A stretch of DNA of 64,000 bases. It comes from Leptoclinus maculatus (lineage: Eukaryota > Chordata > Actinopteri > Perciformes > Stichaeidae). Below the pieces are notes generated by a model. The model had not been told where the DNA came from. It did no database searches and worked only from the letters and a program-made list of their open reading frames with translations. This document shows positions 21,888 through 34,460 of the stretch, piece by piece (within the stretch, counting starts at the first letter, position 1; every line of letters begins with the position of its first letter). Location of the stretch: positions 1,704,559 through 1,768,558 of the forward strand of contig JAVDOI010000013.1 of NCBI GenBank assembly GCA_032191485.1, read 5' to 3'. Made by a program: the position numbers and the translations under genes.

Positions 21888-24330
21888 CTTTCCCTGGTCA
21901 TCCTAAGCAATAACATAAATCTGTATCAGACCATAAAAAAGTGATTTTATTTATTTATGGTGATGTTACAATCTCTTATCTTCAGACAGTGACTGGAGGT
22001 GTTTTTGTATTGTTATAACGAGAGACCTTTCCTGTTTCAATGAGATCCGATGATTCTGTGTGATAGTGACAATGTTCTGTGATCGTATCACATAAAGTTA
22101 TCATGTTGCAACATACATGTAGAAATGGTCGCTTTGAAATCTGGGAAATATGGAAATATGCTACGTTTTAGGGAGGAATATGCTCATTGTACTCCATAGA
22201 GTTATGTGAATGATTTGGGATGTAGTTATTATGACACATATCATTATAACATGACAAATATCTTCTTACTGCCTAATATGAAAAGTATCTTCTTCAAATA
22301 TCAACAATTTGAACTATAGAGAATATAAGAGTAAGTAAGCAAACATGAAGCAATAAAGGAATAACATGACAGACAGATACAAGGATAGAATAGTACTTTA
22401 GCTCACAGTCCACTTGACCGTGCATGATGAGACCACATGGCACGGCCCATGAAGATGGATTATACCATATTTCATCACACACCAAATGTGACCCTTTATC
22501 ATAATGCCTTTTCCATATTAAATTACAAATTACATCCTGTTAATTTGTGGATGGAGCATATTAAATGAAATCTTGAAACCATGAAGTATAGAGGTTGAGA
22601 CCGAGAGATATCGCTGTATTTAATGTGGCGAGCCAGTGGACCTTCAGTCAGCAGTGAGTGTGTAATTGTGTTGCCTTGATAGATTATCAATCAGTAAACT
22701 GAAATAAAATATCTGATTTTATTTTTTTAAATTAGGCCCAGCTGGTTGACCATCATGCTGTTTGGACATCCTGTGTAATGAGAACCTGTTGCACATTAAA
22801 TAGCATTGTGAGTTATCGTATTGCGCGTTAGATATTTAATGTTTATTCCAAGCTATGGAATTACTCAGCCGAGGAACACCACTGGAGAGTGACAGCCACT
22901 TTGTCAAGCGTTCTCCTCCCCCGGCGGTCAGGGTTGTCTTTTTTGCATTGCAGACTTGGCACAAATTGTAAATGGCAGAGCTACTTGAAGCCAGTGAAGA
23001 GGGACAAGGATGGTACAGTAAATGTTAGATTCCGGATGGGACGGGCACTGTTACTGTCAGATAAGCGGGAGAGCTGAAACCGTGGCGTGCTAGCAATCCA
23101 CTGGGAAAAGCCTGCATGTCAGTAAGGTGGAAAAAAAAAAATGGGAACAACGGAGGAGGGAAAAGCAGACCCGCACCGCCTCAACAAAATGATGGGCACT
23201 GAATGGCAGCGGGATAACAAAAGGCTCGTCAAAGACTGTATTTGATTAAACACTAATATTTTAAAAGCAAGTACTTTGCACTGAAATACAACACTGTGAT
23301 TTTGTACTATTTTGAAATATGTGCCGGTTCCCTCGAGAGTCAACACAGCGAAGAATAGGCAACATCAACAACTCTGCTCTGTTGCTGTGTGCTGACCGGT
23401 TTGTGTCTGTACAAGTCTTTATAAGTCTGTTGACCGTCTAGCAGATGCCTCATTCTTGAGTGGTGGCAGTAAACATCGGCAGCATTATCAAAGGCCTCAG
23501 CTTGCCCCGCTCTCCATCAAGTCTCCACTCAGCTAATGCCTGCATCTGTAATGTCCCAGAGGCTGCCTTATCTCCCCCGGCCACTTGGATTCATTGCCAA
23601 CCTCCAGTTCACGGCAAAGCTCTGATCTGAAGACAAGCGAGCCGCGTGCCAAGGTGGGCAGCGGAAAAGAGCGACCTCCCGCCACCAATGCTCATCTCTC
23701 CCACTCTCACCCTGCTCGCCAACAGCTCCCCCAGCACCCCGACTGTGGGAACAAATGAAAGGCTCTTTAGCAGATTACCCTGTGCTGTTGCTGCGTGTTG
23801 TCAGTTTAGAGTCCTGTAGCAGCCGTGTTAAGGTTGGACTTTATTACCACCCCACGAACACGGATCCAGACGGGTCCAGTGCCTTTTTTTTATTCCAGAA
23901 AGACCTTTCATTCCGGGATGCAATTGACAATTTTCACTATCGATCATGCGCTTCATGCGCCGGGCAAAGCGGCTCATCGTTTGATCTAGAAAATGTAAGA
24001 AAAGAGTAAAAAAATAAATATCTGACTGCAAATTGCCAGATCCCAAGATGGAGACTTGTGAGGAATACTTTTAGAGTATATATATAGATATAGATATTAA
24101 GTTTACACTGATATATAAAAAGAAGAACATTCTCAAATCTGAAGCTTGATATAGAGACATCAATATGTTCTCCATCGTACCACTGAGTTGTGCTTCCACA
24201 GCTGTTCGTCCGCATTGGAGGATATGAAGATGTCACAATTGTCCTAAAATAATTATAGTTCATGTATGTATCCCTTAACTCTTAAAATGACATACTGGAA
24301 TCACTTTACCTTACATTTCAATAAGAAACA
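21888..24330. other. Unassigned noncoding DNA
   Basis: Holds a motif-rich stretch at about 22720-22870 ('gcacattaaatagcattgt', 'ttgcgcgttagatatttaa') and a G+C-richer block at 23450-23760 with many CTCC and CAGC phrases but no convincing exon. Both could be regulatory; neither has direct proof. Confidence 0.35.
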
Positions 24331-24334
24331 AATA

Positions 24335-24335
24335 C

Positions 24336-24390
<55 letters not shown>
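24335..24390. repeat. TA microsatellite
   Basis: About 27 TA units with one interruption (ATTA). A second tract of about 12 units lies at 24487-24511; the two can pair with each other. Confidence 0.95.
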
Positions 24391-24393
<3 letters not shown>

Positions 24394-24486
24394 TTTATTA
24401 AATCACAGAATGGTCTCTTTTTTGGAAGATAATTAGCATAGGGAGGTAGGGATGTGGAGAGTCTGTTACTGTAAATGTGTGTATAA

Positions 24487-24511
24487 ATATATATATATAT
24501 ATATATATATT
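24487..24511. repeat. TA microsatellite
   Basis: About 12 uninterrupted units. Confidence 0.95.
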
Positions 24512-24859
24512 TGAACTACTGCCAAATGAACAACATGCAAGTACATCACAGACAAGCAAGCCCTGCAGACTGGTCACTGCTCCCAGCCAAGAAATAGTCT
24601 GCGGCACAAACCCCTCTAAAATGTGTGCATAATTATGATACAAGTGATCGGTTTCCTATTTCCAATCTTCATGCTATGCTAAGCTAAGCTAACCATTTCA
24701 TTGATTCAGTTGTTGCTTTTTACAGCACACCTTACATCAGGCTTGGTAACGGCATCAATTCAATATTAGAGGTCCAGAATTGGGAACGTAGGGATCCTCT
24801 GATGCTCATGAGTTGCTGTTGCTCATAAATGAAAGATGATTAAAGTCCTTTTCGAGTAC

Positions 24860-25090
24860 GATATGTAACTCATTCCGCAGTCATTTGCATATCCTCTATA
24901 CATGCACCCGTAACCCACAGAGACATCGCTTAAAATTAAAATTTCAGCAGCGTACAACAGCACATATCTTAATCATGTTGGAGAAGCCGCTGATCTCGCT
25001 GCCTTACAGCCACGGGGTTCCTCTGAGAGCGAGCCAAAGGTCAACAGAGCTGCTCTTGACTTACAGCCTTTGTGTTTCCTGTTTCACAAA
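24860..25090. promoter_or_regulatory. Possible conserved noncoding element
   Basis: Contains ATTTGCATAT (POU octamer-like, about 24882-24891), 'aaaattaaaatttcagcag' and a G+C-richer 3' part ('gaagccgctgatctcgctg'). No convincing frame. Regulatory role is inferred. Confidence 0.3.
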
Positions 25091-25319
25091 TTGAGACTGA
25101 AATAGACTTGATTATTCAACAAGTCATGTTTTGGTATGAATTTTATTTACTAACCCAGATACTGTGAGATGAATATATAAATAAAAAGTCTTTATATAAG
25201 TAAGTAAAAAACAAAGACACCGTAGCTAATTTTCCATTCTGTATTTGCCACCGGATTTCATACGCAGTATGTATGTATGTGTATGTGTGTTTGTATGTGT
25301 GACAGGGGCTAGTCATTTA

Positions 25320-25617
25320 CCGTAGTGGAGCCACCTAATCCCGGCCTCTCAATGTCAAGTAGCAGAGCACACAGAAATAGTGCCGTGCAGTCATGCTCAC
25401 ATAGCTGCTATTCCCGGGGCTGGTGGCCACCAAAGAGCCAGAATGCCGAGAGAGAAGGGAGTTCGCTGCGTTCTGTTTCTCAGTGGTCTGGTGGACCACA
25501 GCCAGGAAATGATGTCCGTCATGGTGGCCCATCATCAGGCATCAGCGCCGCACCAGTCCTGAATTTTCCTTGTAGGGTCACAGTAATAGCAACGCTGTCT
25601 TTTGTCCTCTCCTCCTG
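25320..25617. other. G+C-richer unique DNA flanking the satellite
   Basis: Composition is balanced and both strands have open frames over 25325-25681 (plus) and 25335-25535 (minus). No domain or splice pair was found. It may be regulatory or simply the unique flank of the satellite. Confidence 0.3.
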
Positions 25618-26299
25618 TGTTCCACGTGTTCCACGGGTTCCACAGGTTTTGCATCATACGGGTAATGGGTTCCACGCGTAAAGGATTCCATACATAACGG
25701 GTTTAATGGGTTCCACGGGTTCCACGTGTTTTGCATCATATGGGTAATGGGTTCCACGGGTAATGGGTTCCACGGGTTGCACGGGTTCCACGTGTTCCAC
25801 GTGTAACAGATTCCGTGCGTAACGGATTTTGTGCGTAACGGGTTCCGTGCGTAACGGGTTCCACTTGTAACGGATTCCACTTGTAACAGATTCCGTGCGT
25901 AACAGGTTCCGTGCGTAACGGATTCCGCGCGTAACGGGTTCCGCGCGTAACGGGTTTTGTGCGTAACGGGTTTTGTGCGTAACAGGTTCCGCGCGTAACG
26001 GATTCCGCGCGTAACGGGTTCCGCGCGTAACGGATTCCGCGCGTAACGGATTCCGCGCGTAACGGGTTCCGCGCGTAACGGGTTCCGCGCGTAACGGGTT
26101 TTGTGCGTAACGGATTTTGTGCGTAACGGGTTCCGCGCGTAACGGATTCCGTGCGTATCGGGTTCCGCGCGTAACGGATTTTGTGCGTAACAGGTTCCGC
26201 GCGTAACGGATTCCGCGCGTAACGGATTTTGTGCGTAAAAGATTTTGTGCGTAACGGATTTTGTGCGTAACGAATTTTGTGCGTAACGGATTTTGTGCG

Positions 26300-27620
26300 T
26301 AACGGATTTTGTGCGTAACAGGTTCCTTGCGTAAGATATTTTGTGCGTAACGGGTTCCGCGCGTAACAGATTCCATGCGTAACGGGTTCCACTCGTAACG
26401 GATTGCACTCGTAACAGATTCCGTGCGTAACGGATTCCGTGCGTAACGGGTTCCACGCGTAACGGATTTTGTGCGGAACAGGTTCCGCGCGTAACAGGTT
26501 CCGCGCATAACAGGTTCCGCGCGTAACGGATTCCGCGCGTAACGGATTTTGTGCGTAACAGGTTCCGCGCGTAACGGATTCTGCGCGTAACGGATTTTGT
26601 GCGTAACGGATTCTGCGCGTAACGGATTTTGTGCGTAACTGATTTTGTGCGTAACGGATTTTGTGCGTAACGGATTTTGGGCGTAACGGATTTTGTGCGT
26701 AACGGATTTTGTGCGTAACGGATTTTGTGCGTAACAGGTTCCTTGCGTAACGGATTTTGTGCGTAACGGGTTCCGCGCGTAACAGATTCCATGCGTAACG
26801 GGTTCCACTCGTAACGGATTGCACTCGTAACAGATTCCGTGCGTAACGTGTTCCGCGCGTAACGGATTCCGTGCGTAACGGGTTCCGCGCGTAACGGATT
26901 TTGTGCGTAACAGGTTCCGCGCGTAACGGATTCCGTGCGTATCGGGTTCCGCCCGTAACGGATTTTGTGCGTAACAGGTTCCGCGCGTAACGGATTCCGC
27001 GCGTAACAGGTTCCGCGCGTAACGGATTCCGCGCGTAACGGATTTTGTGCGTAACGGATTTTGTGCGTAACGGATTTTGTGCGTAACGGATTTTGTGCGT
27101 AACGAATTTTGTGCGTAACGGATTTTGTGCGTAACGGATTTTGTGCGTAACAGGTTCCTTGCGTAAGATATTTTGTGCGTAACGGGTTCCGCGCGTAACA
27201 GATTCCATGCGTAACGGGTTCCACTCGTAACGGATTGCACTCGTAACAGATTCCGTGCGTAACGGATTCCGTGCGTAACAGGTTCCGCGCGTAACGGATT
27301 CCGCGCGTAACGGATTTTGTGCGTAACAGGTTCCGCGCGTAACGGATTCTGCGCGTAACGGATTTTGTGCGTAACTGATTTTGTGCGTAACGGATTTTGT
27401 GCGTAACGGATTTTGGGCGTAACGGATTTTGTGCGTAACGGATTTTGTGCGTAACGGATTTTGTGCGTAACAGGTTCCTTGCGTAACGGATTTTGTGCGT
27501 AACGGGTTCCGCGCGTAACAGATTCCATGCGTAACGGGTTCCACTCGTAACGGATTGCACTCGTAACAGATTCCGTGCGTAACGTGTTCCGCGCGTAACG
27601 GATTCCGTGCGTAACGGGTT
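26300..27620. repeat. Duplicated blocks within the satellite
   Basis: A distinctive unit 'ggttccttgcgtaagatat' occurs at 26321 and 27153 (832 bp apart, 52 units), while the related unit 'ggttccttgcgtaacggat' occurs at 26737 and 27473 (736 bp apart, 46 units). The surrounding order of variants is the same, so a block of about 0.8 kb was duplicated and one copy later lost or gained six units between the two markers. Confidence 0.85.
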
Positions 27621-27738
27621 CCGCGCGTAACGGATTCCGTGCGTAACGGGTTCCGCGCGTAACGGATTTTGTGCGTAACAGGTTCCGCGCGTAACGGATT
27701 CCGTGCGTATCGGGTTCCGCCCGTAACGGATTTTGTGC

Positions 27739-28815
27739 GTAACGTGTTCTGTGCGTAACAGGTTCTGCGCGTAACGGATTCCGTGCGTAACGGGTTCCAC
27801 TCGTAAAGGATTCCACTCGTAACAGATTCCGTGCGTAACGGGTTCCGCGCGTAACGGTTTCCGCGCCTTACGGGTTCCACGCGTAACGGGTTCCAAGCGT
27901 AACGGGTTCCACGCGTAACGGGTTCCACTCGTAACCAGATTCTGTGCGTAACGGATTCTGCGCGTAACGGGTTCCACTCGTAACGGATTCCACTCGTAAC
28001 AGATTCCGTGCGTAGCGTGTTCCGTGCGTAACGGGTTCCGCGCGGAACGGATTCCGTGCGTAACGGATTCCACTCGTAACAGATTCCACTCGTAACAGAT
28101 TCCGTGCGTAACGTGTTCTGTGCGTAACAGGTTCTGCGCGTAACGGATTCCGTGCGTAACGGGTTCCACTCGTAAAGGATTCCACTCGTAACAGATTCCG
28201 TGCGTAACGGGTTCCGCGCGTAACGGTTTCCGCGCCTTACGGGTTCCACGCGTAACGGGTTCCAAGCGTAACGGGTTCCACGCGTAACGGGTTCCACTCG
28301 TAACCAGATTCTGTGCGTAACGGATTCTGCGCGTAACGGGTTCCACTCGTAACGGATTCCACTCGTAACAGATTCCGTGCGTAGCGTGTTCCGTGCGTAA
28401 CGGGTTCCGCGCGGAACGGATTCCGTGCGTAACGGATTCCACTCGTAACAGATTCCACTCGTAACAGATTCCGTGCGTAACGTGTTCTGTGCGTAACAGG
28501 TTCTGCGCGTAACGGATTCCGTGCGTAACGGGTTCCACTCGTAAAGGATTCCACTCGTAACAGATTCCGTGCGTAACGGGTTCCGCGCGTAACGGTTTCC
28601 GCGCCTTACGGGTTCCACGCGTAACGGGTTCCAAGCGTAACGGGTTCCACGCGTAACGGGTTCCACTCGTAACCAGATTCTGTGCGTAACGGATTCTGCG
28701 CGTAACGGGTTCCACTCGTAACGGATTCCACTCGTAACAGATTCCGTGCGTAGCGTGTTCCGTGCGTAACGGGTTCCGCGCGGAACGGATTCCGTGCGTA
28801 ACGGGTTCCACTCGT
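27739..28815. repeat. 369-bp higher-order repeat, nearly three copies
   Basis: Copies start at 27739, 28108 and 28477, each with GTAACGTGTTCTGTGC. The period is 369 bp, equal to 23 units of 16 bp plus one extra C in 'gtaaccagattc'. The first two copies are complete and appear identical; the third is cut after about 325 bp. Identity of the copies implies recent amplification compared with the rest of the array. Confidence 0.93.
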
Positions 28816-28935
28816 AACGGATTCCACTCGTAACGGGTTCCACGCGTAACGGGTTCCACGCATAACGGGTTCCACGCGTAACGGGTTCCATACATAACAG
28901 GTTCCGTGGTTAATGGGTTCCGTACGGGTTCAACA

Positions 28936-31900
28936 TTCAATTGTTCTTGAATGTTCCTAGAGAGACATAAGGATATGTCCACAGATCAGGAGGCATTTCC
29001 TTGCAGAGTGGCCAAAATTCATTGGAAGCGGAAGATTTCATTGTGTGCCACAGTTTATGGGAATTGCCGGTGTACAAAATCCTTTATTGCCCTTCTCAAA
29101 TATTAAATCAATGTGCAATTATTGACCAGCATATGAAATGAATGTCATTCAGTCTGGTGGTCTTTGATAGCTACAGGGTTCCATTACTTATTCACATACT
29201 TATGAATGCAGTCATCTGCGCTGCTGTAGGAGGAGGCTCTCAGACCAAAAATGACACTTGGTCAAAACAGAGTTCATCATTAACATAAAAAAGACCCCAA
29301 GCTGACCCCGATAGCTAAAATATCCCAATTACTGTAACGTGATAACTGTTGCATACAACATGAGTGAATCCCTGTCATCCTGATCCTCCGTCCTGTTTAA
29401 TTAACATTACAGCCCTCTGCAGTCAGTAAATGTGGTTCACCTCGCTTCATGGGTGCAGATAAAAAAAAAAAGCCTCTCTGCTGAGGTTATGAGTTAACAA
29501 GGAGCGTGGTCAGGCGTGCTAAACAGCACAGGATGCCTGATCAAACTCTGTGATTGGCCTCCATCCTCTGATCCATTAACCTTAAACAGTGTGATGGATA
29601 CCGCCGTGTCAGATCCTGCACAGCTCAATTTGAATGACGGCTACGTGGGAAGACAGGAAAACGGGGAAAGCGGACTGACAGCCAAAACATACTGAATAAC
29701 GTACATTCACACCCAAGTGAACCGCACGAGGTGTCATTTTCATCTGCAGGTGCTACAATATCATTTGGAGCTGATAAAACCATTTATGTTTTCTGAGAGA
29801 CGCCATTCACTGAAATATACCATACAGTGAATCTCAAGTTAAATTCCGATACATCTAGATCGATGTATCGATTCAATGATCACATATGTGTCATCCACAG
29901 ACTGCAAAGAATCATAAAATATGGACAAAGTGTCGGTGACGTTAGGTTTCTGAAGACGACCTCAATTATGCATAACTTTGAGCCTTAAATATTTTAAACA
30001 GGTGAATTCTATCAAATGTCACTCAGCTCTGGAGACCAAAACTGTTCACTGTACAAGGCTGTAAACATGTTTATTCCTGCTGAAAAGCTGTGTATTTTAA
30101 CAGAGGGGTCCATGGGGATTGACTCGCCTACTATTTAGAGGCAGAAAACAGCGGCATACATTAAACATGTTTGCATGTTTCAATTATTGTTCTACAGTTG
30201 TTTTCAAGTAACACATGTTGGAGGTGGAGCAGCTAATCTGTGGTTGACACCTGTGCACCTCCTCGGAAAATGAACTACCTTTCTTGCAGTTCTGGAGAAA
30301 AGCATATGGAGATATAAGCAGGAAAAACAACATGATAAAGTTGGTATAGGCCTGGGCTAGCTGCCTTTTTGTCTTCTAATAATAAACTGTATGCTAAATA
30401 TAAACTGGTAATCTCTAACTTTTCTTTGCTGCTCCAAGATCTAACGTTAGCAGCAGCTAGCCATACTGCTCGCTGCGAGACCGGCGTCAGTAGAATCTAC
30501 GCCCTAATGCTGCTTGATCACATACAAAACATCCGTTGAGGTGGTTACCATTAATGGGTGGAAGGTGACAGTGAGCAATGGAAACCAAAACCAACAGCAG
30601 AGTTAGAGCAGATCTACGCTCTCAGTAGTGTTACAGGCAGAAGTTGGTCTCAAAGACTCTTCATGTGGCTTATCAGAGCTATGTGCAAACGGGAAAGACA
30701 AATAAATAGAATGTCTCGTAATGACACCAGTTAAATGTAATTAAGGGTTAGAAAGAGGGACATTTTTACTTATACTGGCACATATTTGTTGAAAATTGGC
30801 CATTATATTCTTCAATATGTTGATGTAGAACTACAGCATTGAAGATAGCTCAGTATAGAGTTAGAATATAATTGATATTGGATTTGTATTCATGAAATCA
30901 CCACGGGGGTGCATATTAACCAGACACATCGATTCACATACAGTGTTTGCTATGGTACGTGTGCGAAGGCTGCCTTGTGATCTTGGGTTTCTACTCACAG
31001 CTGGATATCTCTATTAGTATGTATATGTTTTGCTTAAATCATCGCAGACACAAGGTTCAATGAACGAGTCTCCAAGTTCACTAAATTCAACAGTCGCACG
31101 ATTATCTCACGATGTTAATTTCAACGTCGCCGCCAGTACCTGACATTCCGCACGTCCTTCTACGTCTGGTAAATGCATCATCCTTAGACACACCAAGTCA
31201 TAAAATATATCAATAACACATCAGTCTGAATTTGAGCTGCTTGATGTAGCAGAAATTCGTCAAAGTCAGCAAACAGGAGAGGACACAGACTGTTTTTCAA
31301 ATTGCCAAGGATCTGTTCAATGAGCCATACTCACAAGTGATTTATTCTCTCGTTTTTCAACCAACTTTACATTTTGTGACTGCTACAACATATTTGGTCA
31401 AACAGTCGATCCGACCGGAGTTAATGCAGTAAATAAAGGGGAAACCAAAGTGATAACGTGTACTATTTTATATTTAACTACCATGCAAAAGAATGTTTCA
31501 ACCAATTTCTTTTTTAACAGACAAATAAATGTGGAAGTCACATGATGCAGGAAATGAAATAAATGTCTGTGCAAGGACATACGATGCATTCATAAAGATA
31601 AGAGAACTAGTTCTGTCAAGGTACTGGCAATGCAAAAGCCATGAATTCACAAAAAAATATATTCATGTGCAGATACAGTGGTTCACTCAAGTATGTGTGA
31701 GACGTTGAACATTTTATATATCCCTCATCTTTCAAAAAAAAAAAGTGAGATCTTTCAAATGAGGTTCAGAGAGCAATGTGCTCCTGAACAGCTTGACATA
31801 TATAAAACTGCAAAGAAACATCCAGAGCGACGCAAGAACAATAAACAACTTCAGCTCGGAGTATAAAGGCCATTAAGAATACAAACCGGGCCTTGAATAA

Positions 31901-32660
31901 GAAGCTAAGTATGTCCCCTGACGGTCTGCTCCCTAATGGTTTTTGCTTTGTGGATCTTTCTGAATTAAAATAAAGACGTCAGCGTTGCACAATGGGAAAC
32001 CTATGCTGTTCTTTTGCACGTGTGTGTGAGTGTGTGTGCGCGGTTGGAGCGATGCTTTTAATCAGTGTTATGGATAGTTTTAATTTGGCAATGCTTAATA
32101 TTCCTGCTCCCATTGCACTCAGATAGTGTTCAAGCTGCAGAATTGAATTTTTTTAGAATGAATCACTGCGAGTGCACTTTGCACCAGTAGCACGGATGAT
32201 TCAAGTTGAAAAATAACACTGTTTTCTACCCCCTCTGCCAAAAGGAGGATGGATAAGCTGCTGCTGAAAAGAGTTCACACATCACACTGACAACTGTGAT
32301 TACTGAGAAATATCTATCTTGCATACTATAAAAAGCACCACAATGCCTCATATAGGGGATTAACGTTGCTTTTGGGAGTATTACAAAGCAAGCAGAGAGA
32401 TGGCACTTGAGTTAAGGCCACCGCATATACATAACACACCCACGTACCTGTGACCAAACCCCTGGAGTGACTACAGACATCATCAAGTGGCTGATTCAAA
32501 TTTAATTTGTTTGAATGTCAGTTGAAGATCAGTGAATTGTCAAGGGTAGCAACACATCAGCACCTTTTATCCCTCAGTGTCAAACCCATAGCATCATGTG
32601 TCAATACCGGATTGTGACTATGACATAATCATCAAGCTTCAATTCATCCTTTTGAATCCA
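28936..32660. other. Unassigned noncoding DNA
   Basis: A motif-rich stretch at 29380-29640 includes 'gtttaattaacattacagc' and 'tgatccattaaccttaaac'. An interspersed-repeat fragment at 29990-30145 is listed separately. The rest is A+T-rich, with no exon or RNA gene supported. Confidence 0.4.
29990..30145 (+). mobile_element. Interspersed-repeat fragment
   Basis: 'gctctggagaccaaaactg', 'ggctgtaaacatgtttatt', 'ctgctgaaaagctgtgtat', and 'ggggtccatggggattgac' occur in an order I recall from a percomorph dispersed repeat. Ends are not visible. Confidence 0.45.
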
Positions 32661-32669
32661 AGATGCATC

Positions 32670-33010
32670 CAGAAATTGCATTATTAAAGCTACTGCAAAG
32701 AACTTTTGTTTAGTGTTGATTCTGGCGGTCCCTCTGGACAAATGCAGTAGTGTTTCTGAGCACCAGACTCCCTTTACAAAACGTCTGATTTTACTGCAGC
32801 AGAGTCTGACAGCCTGCCCTGCTCGGTACTGGTTCTGGTTCTCCCGTGCCTCCCTTCAATACGGGCCTCCAATCAGCGTGGTGTTGATCTGCTCCTGCCC
32901 TGGGGAGAAGCCACCGTTGCCGGGTGAAAAGCTCTCCACCTCCAGCCAGAGCTCCAACCAGCCCGCGGCGGACAGACCCACATCGGCTACCAGGAGATTC
33001 TGGTAAACAT
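32670..33010 (+). mobile_element. Probable interspersed-repeat copy
   Basis: A sharply bounded G+C-rich island in A+T-rich DNA: 'actgcaaagaacttttgtt', 'gattctggcggtccctctg', 'ctgctcggtactggttctg', 'cctcccttcaatacgggcc'. It has a 97-codon open frame without a domain. The style matches a dispersed fish repeat, but the class is unknown; it could alternatively be an exon of a noncoding RNA. Confidence 0.4.
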
Positions 33011-33499
33011 GTGTGCCGTAGATCATTTCATATGATTTTGCAAGGAAACGGATCGAAAGTCAGGCATTGAGAGAAGAAATAGACTATCTTCTCGCTGATG
33101 GTCTTGTTTATTGATGTGGGTTATGTAGAAGCATCAGTATTGAGACTGTTTCAGAACCAGTTAAAAGTTCCTTATAGTAACTTGAATGATGGCAAAAATC
33201 ATCAATGTGATCAATCAAAGTGTGGGTAGAAAGCAACAAACTTCACAAACTATGTTTTTCACCGAACTGATTTGATCATTCTGTAATGAGTCATAGATGT
33301 CAGGAACATAATGTAAATTAAGTAATCTAAATGCATATCTTTCATGTGTATTTTGAACCTTGCCTATCTACTTTCACACCTACGCATTTACTTCCTTGTG
33401 GGTGGCTGCAGCATCCTTTGTACCTGCGACACCATGTTCTGTGGTGTAAATCTATGGGTGACGTTTCTCATACCACAGGTATAATGAACGTCACATATA

Positions 33500-33700
33500 T
33501 TTCACATATGTCTTATTTAAGAGTTATAATGTACTTGTACTTTGATGCTTCGGAGGCTGATTTATCCCGTGACGACGGGGCCGAATCAATCAATAAAATC
33601 CATCAATATAAAGATGAGTGGAATCCACGGTGCTGCCAGCAAATCATTCAACCAACGGATATGGACAACATTAAACATTGATTTGGAAAGAGCATGACAT
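33500..33700. promoter_or_regulatory. Possible conserved noncoding element
   Basis: A stretch with 'aatcaatcaataaaatcca' and 'tcaatataaagatgag' resembling HOX/PBX and TCF-type sites, next to 'gatttatcccgtgacgacg'. No splice signals; a 116-codon frame crosses it by chance. Inference only. Confidence 0.35.
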
Positions 33701-34219
33701 CACACGTGCACTATGAACAATGCACACACACCTGGTATTGCTAATGCCGGCTCACTGTCACACTGACATGGTTAACTGAAGGTTGAGCTTTTTGATAATT
33801 GATTCTTTTTTTTGCAATCAAGTTAATAATTGTTAGACAGTAGCTTAGATGACCAAACATATATCAGCCTAGGGGCAAACATATTCCTTCTGCCATCCCC
33901 AATTTTTCAAAATTGGCGTAACTTTGTACATTTTGGGAGAGGTAGTGTGTGTATACATAAAACATGAAAGAAATACGTCAGAGGGGACTATTTATTAAGA
34001 GTGCTAGCACTCTTCCTCTCCTGGCTGGATATGGGTCCCATGAACTTAACATTTTAAAAGCACCCTGACATTGTCTACTGTACCGCATGTGTTGTGTCTT
34101 GGTAATTGAACAAATAATTGGAAGGAGTAGGCTACCGTGTACTGACGTGCAGCGGTGGAGGTAGACGTCAGTAGTGGGGACAGCAGCAACAGTGTGAGTG
34201 CTTTGACAACGATCTGACA

Positions 34220-34460
34220 GCGGATGGATAAAACATTGCAGTGCTCCAGCCCTTCATTATTAAACCTGTCAGCTGATGCCTCTCTCTACCTGTTATGTAT
34301 GTTGATGGCCGGCACATTATGTTGCCGGTTGCATGCCACCCCTGAAATATTAAAGCGTTCCTCTCATCTGCTTGCTCACCGCCATTTAATTAGCAGCGAT
34401 GCGGCACCCTAACCCATTACTCTCCCAATCCAAACTCGCCTTCATTTGTAACAACAGCTA
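34220..34460. promoter_or_regulatory. Possible conserved noncoding element
   Basis: Contains 'cgccatttaattagcagcg', with a TAATTA homeodomain core, and a small inverted pair 'ggccggcacat' / 'atgttgccgg'. A CAGCTG E-box lies near 34250. No exon support. Confidence 0.38.

Larger units (their letters stand above)
25618..28935. repeat. CpG-dense 16-bp satellite, about 3.3 kb
   Basis: Roughly 200 copies of a 16-bp unit, consensus GTAACGGGTTCCGCGC on the plus strand, with variant units such as GTAACGGATTTTGTGC and GTAACGGATTCCACTC. The edges (25618-25800 and 28880-28935) are degenerate, built on 'gttccacgg' and 'gggtaatgggttccacg', with a duplicated 'ttttgcatcata' phrase at the left edge. The minus strand has no stop in any frame because the unit lacks stop codons in all three; translation gives the same 16-residue peptide, VTRGTRYARNPLRAEP, in each frame. 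Open frames of 1134, 1051 and 720 codons are therefore products of the repeat and not evidence of a gene. Most units carry three or four CpG. Confidence 0.97.

Noticed and set aside
25578..28982. Open frames of 1134, 1051 and 720 codons on the minus strand as real proteins
   Set aside because: They are translations of the 16-bp satellite; all three frames are open and give the same repetitive peptide. There are no splice sites, promoter or non-repetitive domain.
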